From SCUN01 sp964355365 (GTDB lineage Bacteria; Acidobacteriota; Vicinamibacteria; Vicinamibacterales; SCN-69-37), in the NCBI GenBank assembly GCA_964355365.1, contig CAYHEX010000114.1:1-11548 (forward strand): a stretch of 11,548 nt of DNA, in the 5' to 3' direction. Every line of letters starts with the position of its first letter. Positions within the stretch are counted from its first letter, which is position 1. Below, one piece after another: positions 6,859 through 11,548 of this stretch. Position numbers and translations under genes: made by a program. The notes below the pieces were generated by a model that saw only the letters and a program-made list of their open reading frames with translations, had not been told where the DNA came from and searched no databases.

Positions 6859-7754
6859 ATCCCCGGCTTCGCAACCTGGCGGCAGCGGCGGGCGTGCTGT
6901 CGCTGATGATCGGGTCGTCGTCGGTGCTCCGCGCGCGCGACGTGCGCGTGCCGTTGACGAAGTCGGCCGACCGCGGCCTCTACATGCGATCGGGACCTGT
7001 GGCGCGCGCGATGGCGCTGTCGCTGAAGTCGCTCGCGGCCGACGTGTATTGGCTCCGCACGGTGCAGCATTTCGGCGGCGACCGGTTGTCGCACCGTCGC
7101 GATCGTCCGTTCGAGTTACTCCAGCCGTTACTCGATCTCACCACCACCCTCGATCCGCATTTCAACGTGGCGTATCGGTTCGGCGCGATCTTTCTGGCGG
7201 AGCCGCCGCCCGGTGGGCCGGGCCGGGCCGATCAGGCCGTGGCGCTCCTCGAAAAAGGACTGCGCGCCCAGCCAGGGAAGTGGCAGTACGCGCAGGACAT
7301 CGGGTTTGTGCACCTGTGGCATCGCGGCGACCCGAAGGCGGCGGCGCTGTGGTTTCGTCGCGCGGCCGAGATGCCGGGCGCGCCCAACTGGCTCGCTGCC
7401 GTCGCGGCGACCACGATGCTGGGCGCGGATCGGCGCGTCGCGGCGACCTGGCTGCAGGATATGGCCCAGCACGCGGCGGAGCCGTGGGTCCGCTCAATCG
7501 CGCAACGACGTCTGGCGCAGCTGGCCGCGATGGATGAACTCGATCAACTCGAGGCACTCGTGCCACAGTTCCAGAAGACGATGGGGCGCAATCCTGCGGA
7601 CTGGGCGGATTTTGTGAGCGCGGGTGTGCTGCGCGAGGCGCCGCTCGACCCGGCCGGCGCGCCGTACCAGTATTTCGCGGCGAGCGGCCGCGTGCGGCTG
7701 CATCCGCAGTCCCCCCTGTCTCCCTTGCCGGTGCTCCCCGGGGGCGCCCGATGA
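6855..7754 (+). CDS. Membrane-anchored TPR-like protein of unknown function
   Basis: The 299-residue product starts at GTG 6855, with a GGGAG 5 nt upstream and a 4-base overlap with the permease stop. Residues 7-27 form an N-terminal hydrophobic anchor or signal. Residues ~45-75 carry a conserved-looking segment (LSLKSLAADVYWLRTVQHFG). Helical repeats of tetratricopeptide character follow (about 85-240), e.g. AVALLEKGLRAQPGKWQYAQDIGF and KAAALWFRRAAEMPGAPNW, helix pairs with the Ala/Gly/Pro spacing of TPRs. The C-terminal DPAGAPYQY...GRVRLHPQSPLSPLPVLP is Pro-rich and lacks cysteines. It most likely acts at the membrane as a scaffold for the ABC exporter or pilus complex. It occupies a position comparable to M. 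xanthus PilG next to PilH/PilI, but I see no sequence basis for calling it PilG. Confidence 0.78.
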   Translation: MNPRLRNLAAAAGVLSLMIGSSSVLRARDVRVPLTKSADRGLYMRSGPVARAMALSLKSLAADVYWLRTVQHFGGDRLSHRRDRPFELLQPLLDLTTTLDPHFNVAYRFGAIFLAEPPPGGPGRADQAVALLEKGLRAQPGKWQYAQDIGFVHLWHRGDPKAAALWFRRAAEMPGAPNWLAAVAATTMLGADRRVAATWLQDMAQHAAEPWVRSIAQRRLAQLAAMDELDQLEALVPQFQKTMGRNPADWADFVSAGVLREAPLDPAGAPYQYFAASGRVRLHPQSPLSPLPVLPGGAR

Positions 7755-8515
7755 TCATCGCGCTGGCCGCCGCGTTCGGTCTCTGCATCGGCAGTTTTCT
7801 GAACGTCTGCATTTACCGTTTGCCGCGCGGCGAATCCGTCGTGTCGCCCGGTTCGCGATGCGGCGCGTGCGGGACGCCGATCCGGTGGTTCGACAATCTG
7901 CCCGTGCTGAGCTATCTGATGCTCGGCGGGAAATGTCGCGCGTGCGGGGCGTCGTACTCCGCGCGGTACCTCGTGGTTGAGCTGATCACGGCCGCGATCT
8001 TCGGGTTGCTGGCCGCGGTGTTTCCATTCGAGCCCGTGCTGGCGGCGCGTCTGGTCTTTGCAGCGATGCTGATCGCGCTCTTCTTCATCGACCTCGAACA
8101 TCAGCTGCTGCCCGACGCGATCACGCTGCCGGGCGTTGCGGTCGGCCTCGCCGCCAGCGCGTTTGGCGGTCCGGGCCTGATCTCGAGCCTGATCGGCGCC
8201 GCGCTCGGGGCCGGGATCCTGCTGGCGATTCGCTGGGGGTGGAAACGTGCCACGGGCGTGGACGGCATGGGGCTCGGCGACGTGAAGATGCTCGCCATGA
8301 CGGGCGCGTTTCTCGGATGGGAGCAGGTCTGGCTGGTGCTGTTCCTCGCCAGTCTGAGCGGCGCCGTCGTCGGCGTGTCGATCGCCGCCACGGGCCGCGG
8401 GTCGATGAAGACGCGCCTGCCGTTCGGTACGTTTCTCGCCGTGGCGGCCCTGTTGGCGTCGATGTGGGGCGAGCCCGTCATCGCCTGGTACGTCGGGCTG
8501 ATTACACTTCAGTAA
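7751..8515 (+). CDS. pilD: Prepilin leader peptidase / N-methyltransferase PilD
   Basis: Inner-membrane aspartic protease that cleaves prepilin leaders after Gly and methylates the new N-terminal residue; it would process PilA and the PilV/W-like minor pilins (and probably PilX-like) encoded here. The 254 residues show the N-terminal motif GSFLNVCIYRLP (14-25), the cytoplasmic zinc site CGAC (37-40) and CRAC (62-65), and the two catalytic aspartates Asp114 (FFIDLEHQLLPD) and Asp177 in the GxGD motif (GLGDVK). The 63-residue spacing between them fits the family. About seven to eight hydrophobic segments are present. The presence of both CxxC pairs indicates the bifunctional peptidase-methyltransferase type. 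The ATGA overlap with the TPR gene fixes the start. It is the last gene before a terminator-like hairpin. Confidence 0.96.
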   Translation: MIIALAAAFGLCIGSFLNVCIYRLPRGESVVSPGSRCGACGTPIRWFDNLPVLSYLMLGGKCRACGASYSARYLVVELITAAIFGLLAAVFPFEPVLAARLVFAAMLIALFFIDLEHQLLPDAITLPGVAVGLAASAFGGPGLISSLIGAALGAGILLAIRWGWKRATGVDGMGLGDVKMLAMTGAFLGWEQVWLVLFLASLSGAVVGVSIAATGRGSMKTRLPFGTFLAVAALLASMWGEPVIAWYVGLITLQ

Positions 8516-8527
8516 CTCATCTCGTGC

Positions 8528-8554
8528 GTGGCAGAAACTGCCATCTTTTCTCTT
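8528..8554 (+). terminator. Short hairpin with T-rich tail after pilD (or activator-binding dyad)
   Basis: TGGCAG (8529-8534) and CTGCCA (8538-8543) form a perfect 6-bp dyad around AAA, followed directly by the T-rich stretch TCTTTTCTCTT (8544-8554). It lies 14 nt after the pilD stop, which fits a weak intrinsic terminator. An alternative reading is an enhancer site for an NtrC-type activator, because it sits about 100-115 bp upstream of the predicted sigma-54 start at ~8644, and the half-site AGAAACTGC recurs at 8567-8575. Confidence 0.4.
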
Positions 8555-8617
8555 AACAAAATTCAAAGAAACTGCAACGTTTTGGCTCTCGCAGGGTTTT
8601 CTGCCCGGAGACGGATG

Positions 8618-8633
8618 TGGAGCGCAAGTTGCA
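8618..8633 (+). promoter_or_regulatory. Candidate sigma-54 (RpoN) promoter of the minor-pilin operon
   Basis: TGGAGCGCAAGTTGCA matches TGGYRYR-N4-TTGCW at all but one specified position (A instead of Y after TGG). GG is at 8619-8620 and GC at 8631-8632 with exactly 10 nt between. The predicted transcription start is ~8644, three bases before the GTG start at 8647. No Shine-Dalgarno sequence precedes that GTG, consistent with a nearly leaderless mRNA. The remaining gap DNA (8555-8617) is AT-richer than the surroundings and has no clear sigma-70 promoter. Confidence 0.6.
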
Positions 8634-8646
8634 ATAGTGAACGTGC

Positions 8647-9123
8647 GTGAAGGGCTTTTCCCTGATTGAAGTGCTCGTGGCGATGGCGCTCGTGGCCTCC
8701 AGTGCCGCCGGGTTGGCCGGGCTGTTCACGCTCGCGTCGCGAGTGACTCAGGAGGCACGCATTGACACCGGTGCTACGTTCGCGGCCGAGACGAAACTCG
8801 CAGAGTTGCGGGCGCTCACGTGGGTCTACGATTCCGCGCATGGCGATGCGGCGGTGAGCGACGCGGGGTTGACGTGGTCGCCCGCGTCGACGCTCACCGA
8901 TGACGTCGAGGGATTTGTGGACTACGTGGATGCTACCGGGCAGCTCGCTGGCGGCACCGGGGCGTCGTCTCCGCTCGGCGTCTATCGGCGGCGGTGGAGC
9001 ATCCGACCGGCGCCGGCCGATCCGGCGAATACGCTGGTGTTGCAGGTGGTTGCGGCGCGCGTGACGCGTCCGCAGGCGAAGGACGCGCATCTCATCTCTC
9101 TGCTGGCGAGGACCGCCCAGTGA
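8647..9123 (+). CDS. Minor prepilin, PilV/GspI-like
   Basis: A 158-residue prepilin-like protein. It has a very short leader MKG; PilD would cut between Gly3 and Phe4 to give FSLIEVLVAMALVASSAAGLAGLF, with Glu at mature +5. The globular part has the LAELRA segment (near 52-57) and the Trp/Arg motif YRRRWSI typical of PilV- or GspI-like minor pilins, and ends near LLARTAQ. No cysteines are seen. GTG 8647 is the only possible start, because an in-frame TGA lies at 8638-8640 and the intervening codons (ACG, TGC) cannot start. As the first gene of the pilV-W-X trio it probably joins the initiation/tip complex. The exact minor-pilin class is inferred from order and size. Confidence 0.82.
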   Translation: MKGFSLIEVLVAMALVASSAAGLAGLFTLASRVTQEARIDTGATFAAETKLAELRALTWVYDSAHGDAAVSDAGLTWSPASTLTDDVEGFVDYVDATGQLAGGTGASSPLGVYRRRWSIRPAPADPANTLVLQVVAARVTRPQAKDAHLISLLARTAQ

Positions 9124-10043
9124 GCGCGGGCTTCAGTCTCGTTGAGGCGCTCGTGGGGGTGGTGTTGACCATGCTGGTCACCGGCGCCGCGATGTCGATG
9201 CTGGTGCCGGCGTCGAAGGTGTCGGCAGCGCAGACAGAGGTGATGGATGTGCAGCAGCGCGCGCGTGTGGCCGCTGAGATGATCGCGCGCGATCTGGCGT
9301 CGGCCGGTGCCGGCCTCTCCGTGGGGCCGTGGCGCGGCGTGTTGCCGCGCGCGATTCCTGCGGTGTTGCCGCGGCGGATGGGCGCCGAGAGCGGCGACGG
9401 GCCCGAGGTGGCGCGGGCGACCGCGCTCACGATGTTGTCCGTGCCGTCGGCCGCTCTGCAGACCACCACGGCGGCGCCGATTGGCGGCGGCGCGCTGGCG
9501 CTGGTCGTGAACGCCGAGCCGCAATGCGGCACGTCCGTGTTGTGCGGGCTGCAGGCAGGACAGGACGTGCTCGTCACCGACGGGGCCGGGCACTTCGATG
9601 TGTTCCGCATGACGCGCGTGAGCGGCGGCACGGGCACACTGCGCCACCACGGCCAGGACCTCTCGTGGATATATCCGGCCGGCGCATGGGTATCGCAGGT
9701 GGTGGCGCGCACCTACGAGTTCAGCGCGTCTACGCGCCAGTTGCGCCAGTACGACGGCGATCAGAGCGACCAACCCGCGGTCGACTCTCTCAGCGGCGTG
9801 TCCTTCAGCTACTTCGGGACCGCGCCCGGATCCACCGCGCCAGTGGAGATGCCGCTGTCGTCGTTCACCGACGGGCCTTGGATTGGCGCGGGCACCACGC
9901 GGTTTGATGCGGACCTGCTCCGTGTGCGCGGCGTTCGGGTCACCGTTGGGGCGGAGGCTGCCGACGCCGTGTTGCGTGCGCGGGTGCCGGTGTTCAGCGT
10001 GTCGCTCGACGTGGCGCCGCGCAGTTTGAGTGTGGGCCGATGA
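9120..10043 (+). CDS. Minor prepilin, PilW-like
   Basis: A 307-residue prepilin-like protein. GTG 9120 overlaps the previous stop by 4 bases, and AGGA lies 7 nt upstream (9109-9112). Leader MSAG, predicted cleavage Gly4/Phe5, then FSLVEALVGVVLTMLVTGAAM with Glu at mature +5. The following DVQQRARVAAEMIARDLASAGAGL is the hallmark helix of PilW-like minor pilins. The large beta-rich C-terminal domain fits PilW/GspJ-type proteins. Two closely spaced cysteines (Cys136, Cys142) could form a small disulfide loop. Its position between PilV- and PilX-like genes supports the assignment; GspJ of a type II system is the structural equivalent. Confidence 0.84.
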   Translation: MSAGFSLVEALVGVVLTMLVTGAAMSMLVPASKVSAAQTEVMDVQQRARVAAEMIARDLASAGAGLSVGPWRGVLPRAIPAVLPRRMGAESGDGPEVARATALTMLSVPSAALQTTTAAPIGGGALALVVNAEPQCGTSVLCGLQAGQDVLVTDGAGHFDVFRMTRVSGGTGTLRHHGQDLSWIYPAGAWVSQVVARTYEFSASTRQLRQYDGDQSDQPAVDSLSGVSFSYFGTAPGSTAPVEMPLSSFTDGPWIGAGTTRFDADLLRVRGVRVTVGAEAADAVLRARVPVFSVSLDVAPRSLSVGR

Positions 10044-10639
10044 GGGAAGAGGGGGCGGCACTGGTGCTGGCGCTGCTGGTCGTCGTGTGTCTGTCAGGTC
10101 TGGGGTTTGGTCTGGCTGCGGCCGGCAGTGCTGAGCGGCAGATCGCGGGCAACGCGCGGCTCGCCGCAGTGGCGAGCGTCGCGGCGGATGCGGCCATTGA
10201 GGGTGTGCTGAGCGAGATCGGGGCGGCGCCGGACTGGAGCGTGCTGCTGTCGGGTGCCACGTCGGCGTTTCACGACGTCACGCATCGGCCGCTCCTGGCG
10301 TCTCGGGCGGAGATCGATCTCGACCAGGTTACGACGGATCTTCAGGCTGATGCTGTGGCCACGTACCCGCTTGGCGCCAACACACCCTCGTGGCGCCTGT
10401 TTGCGTGGGGGCCATTGACGCGCCTTGCCGGCCTTCCCGCCGAAGACAGCGGCGCCTATGTTGCCGTCTGGCTGGCCGACGATCCGGCCGACTCGGACGG
10501 GGCATCGGGCTCAGACGCGAATGGTACGGTCATGGTGCACAGCGAGGCGTTTGGATACGGCGGCACTCGCCGCGGCGCTGATGCGATCGTTGCCCGAGCG
10601 CCTGTTGGTGTGCGCGTGCTTTCCTGGCGGAGTCGATAG
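10040..10639 (+). CDS. Minor pilin, PilX/GspK-like
   Basis: A 199-residue protein with N-terminus MREEGAALVLALLVVVCLSGLGFGLAAAGSAERQIAGNARL. A charged leader with Gly5 is followed by Ala6 and a hydrophobic helix, the GAALVxALL pattern of PilX. Position +5 after cleavage would be Leu instead of Glu, as in other PilX/GspK-type subunits that cap the tip. The helix continues with the family's polar run (ERQIAGNARLAAVASVAADAAIEGVL). The remaining sequence is acidic (DDPADSDGASGSDANG near 150-165). The ATGA overlap with the PilW-like gene supports the start. PilD processing is likely but less certain than for PilV/W because the Phe and Glu5 are absent. Confidence 0.76.
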   Translation: MREEGAALVLALLVVVCLSGLGFGLAAAGSAERQIAGNARLAAVASVAADAAIEGVLSEIGAAPDWSVLLSGATSAFHDVTHRPLLASRAEIDLDQVTTDLQADAVATYPLGANTPSWRLFAWGPLTRLAGLPAEDSGAYVAVWLADDPADSDGASGSDANGTVMVHSEAFGYGGTRRGADAIVARAPVGVRVLSWRSR

Positions 10640-10642
10640 CTG

Positions 10643-11212
10643 ATGTCCTGGTCCACCCCGGCGATTCTCTTTCTCATCGTGGCGGCATTGCGCGGCGGCA
10701 GCGGACTCTCGCTGGCCGATGCGGCGCGGTACGAGGCGATCAGGCGCGCCGTGACGCCGAAGGCGACGCGGTCGTTAACCACGGCTGATTTGCCGGCGGT
10801 GGTCCCGTCGTCGAGGCCCGTCGAGCCGCTCGCGAAGGCCGACGACCCACTGGCGCGGAGCGACGAACCGCCGGCCAAACCGAATGAACCGGCCTCGAAG
10901 GCCCCGGAACTGTCTGAATCTGATTGGCGAGACAAGATGACCGCCGCCCGCGTTGCGCTGGAACGTGACGAAGTGCTTGCCGAGGCCATGCAGGGGCGTA
11001 TGAACGGGCTGACCACCGAGTTGACCAACCGCGACGATCCAGCGCAGCGGGCCGAACTCCTGAAACAACGCGCCCGCGCGCTCGCCGAACTCGATCGGCT
11101 CACGCTGCAGATCACGAAGGACAAACTGGCGATCGAGGCGATCGAGGACGACGCGCGAAAGAAGGGGATACCGCCGGGGTGGATTAGATCAATTAACTCG
11201 TTAATTAGTTAA
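10643..11212 (+). CDS. Secreted coiled-coil protein with tandem heptapeptides, unknown function
   Basis: The 189-residue product starts at ATG 10643, 3 nt after the PilX-like stop, with a GGAG (10629-10632) 10 nt upstream. Residues 5-27 look like a signal peptide or membrane anchor, so the protein is likely periplasmic. Residues 55-89 are five tandem heptapeptides, P-x-(A/S)-(K/R)-x-x-(E/D), a charged proline-rich spacer. Residues ~94-175 are strongly helical and charged, probably coiled coil, containing NRDDPAQRAELLKQRARALAEL. It ends with GIPPGWIR plus a tail SINSLIS encoded in an AT-rich palindrome. There are no cysteines and no enzymatic motif. Membership of the minor-pilin operon suggests a role in periplasmic pilus assembly; this is inference from context only. 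Confidence 0.72.
   Translation: MSWSTPAILFLIVAALRGGSGLSLADAARYEAIRRAVTPKATRSLTTADLPAVVPSSRPVEPLAKADDPLARSDEPPAKPNEPASKAPELSESDWRDKMTAARVALERDEVLAEAMQGRMNGLTTELTNRDDPAQRAELLKQRARALAELDRLTLQITKDKLAIEAIEDDARKKGIPPGWIRSINSLIS
10805..10909 (+). repeat. Five tandem 21-bp coding repeats (heptapeptide spacer)
   Basis: Five consecutive 21-bp units, each opening with a CCN proline codon, encode PSSRPVE, PLAKADD, PLARSDE, PPAKPNE and PASKAPE. The protein pattern is better kept than the DNA, so it looks like an old amplification under selection for a proline/charge-patterned linker. Confidence 0.75.
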
Positions 11213-11215
11213 TTG
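11190..11215. repeat. AT-rich palindrome between convergent genes
   Basis: CAATTAACT (11190-11198) and AGTTAATTG (11207-11215) form a perfect 9-bp stem with an 8-nt loop that itself contains GTTAATT, so GTTAATT occurs twice with period 8 (11200 and 11208). It spans the 3' end of the + strand gene (stop TAA 11210-11212) and lies 2 bp before the aroB stop on the - strand. It is strikingly AT-rich against the GC-rich background and may mark the end of transcription for both genes, although the weak stem is not a classical terminator. Confidence 0.6.
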
Positions 11216-11217
11216 GG

Positions 11218-11548
11218 TTAGTTGCGCAGCCCAATGCTCTTGAGCGCGTCTTTGAGTTCGTCGGTCGTTACGTCGGAGATCGAGACGGTGGCGCCGAGGC
11301 CTTTGGCGGCGACGAAATGGAGCGTGCCGCTGACGACCTTCTTGTCGAGCGTCATCGCGGCCAGCGCGTCTTTGATGCGCAGGTCGGTCACCGCGGGCAT
11401 GGGGCCCAGCGAGCGGATGGCGTGCCGCAGCGTGTCGAGTTCGGTGTCGTTGATCAGGCGGCGCTGCCGTGAGATGCGTCCTGCCGCCAGCATGCCGTAG
11501 CCGATCGCCTCGCCGTGACGGAACCGCCGGTAGTGCGTCACCGATTCG
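11218..11548 (-). CDS. aroB: 3-dehydroquinate synthase AroB, C-terminal part (5' end outside window)
   Basis: Shikimate-pathway enzyme converting 3-deoxy-D-arabino-heptulosonate 7-phosphate to 3-dehydroquinate (NAD- and metal-dependent, cytoplasmic). Only the last ~109 residues are in the window, and the frame runs off the right edge. The conserved HGEAIGYGM block carries a metal-ligand histidine (codon at 11515-11517), and the C-terminal MTLDKKVVSGTLHFVAAKGLGATV matches the DKK...G.L.FV...G.G pattern of AroB, followed by DELKDAL. An in-frame GTG at 11541 is internal (preceded by Glu-Ser), not the true start. It is convergent with the pilus operon, stops 5 bp apart, and is functionally unrelated, so it marks the end of the pilus locus. 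Confidence 0.9.
   Translation of the reverse strand, partial: ESVTHYRRFRHGEAIGYGMLAAGRISRQRRLINDTELDTLRHAIRSLGPMPAVTDLRIKDALAAMTLDKKVVSGTLHFVAAKGLGATVSISDVTTDELKDALKSIGLRN

Noticed and set aside
8573..8633. Structured RNA or riboswitch in the gap before the minor pilins (TGCAAC pairing GTTGCA, inner GCAG/CTGC stem)
   Set aside because: The closing stem is only 6 bp, no known c-di-GMP or cGAMP riboswitch core is visible, and GTTGCA overlaps the sigma-54 -12 element, which explains it better.
1..11548. CRISPR arrays, insertion sequences, rRNA or tRNA genes
   Set aside because: No regularly spaced direct repeats of CRISPR size, no transposase frame or terminal inverted repeats, and no structural RNA signature were seen. 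The window is nearly fully occupied by the pilus genes.

Overview
The window is a type IVa pilus (T4aP) locus from a GC-rich Gram-negative-type bacterium. G+C looks like roughly two thirds by eye, with short AT-rich islands at the gene-free junctions. Gene order and the style of the major pilin suggest Acidobacteriota (Vicinamibacteria-like), with Myxococcota or another deltaproteobacterial relative as the alternative. That placement is inference; no rRNA or other marker gene is present.

Layout, all on + except the last gene: 3' end of pilB (1-778), pilT (778-1875) and pilC (1872-3005), joined by 1- and 4-base stop/start overlaps. A 229-bp gap carries a good sigma-54 promoter match before the major pilin pilA (3235-3756). 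A heptamer-repeat/hairpin element starts at the last base of the pilA stop codon. Next come a membrane VKOR-thioredoxin fusion oxidoreductase (3836-5095), an ABC-2 type exporter ATPase and permease (5117-6046, 6043-6858), a membrane-anchored TPR-like protein (6855-7754) and the prepilin peptidase pilD (7751-8515). From the ATPase to pilD every junction is a 4-base overlap. A 131-bp gap then holds a dyad/terminator-like hairpin and a second sigma-54 promoter match. It is followed by a minor-pilin operon: PilV-like (8647-9123), PilW-like (9120-10043), PilX-like (10040-10639), and a secreted coiled-coil protein of unknown function (10643-11212). The convergent 3' end of aroB (3-dehydroquinate synthase) closes the window on the - strand.

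How the genes work together: PilB (extension) and PilT (retraction) act on PilC to polymerise and depolymerise PilA. PilD cleaves and N-methylates PilA and the minor pilins PilV/W/X, which prime or cap the fibre. The VKOR-Trx fusion can form disulfides in the periplasm; mature PilA has exactly two cysteines, so it is a plausible client. The ABC exporter sits where pilH/pilI sit in the Myxococcus xanthus pil cluster (pilB-T-C-S-R-A-G-H-I-D). The layout is therefore a variant of that cluster lacking pilS/pilR and carrying a VKOR-Trx gene and a TPR gene.

The most interesting points are the two sigma-54-like promoters, one leaving the minor-pilin mRNA almost leaderless; the oxidative-folding gene beside a two-cysteine pilin; the heptamer-built hairpin after pilA; a PilC lacking the usual N-terminal segment; and five tandem heptapeptides in the last + strand protein.
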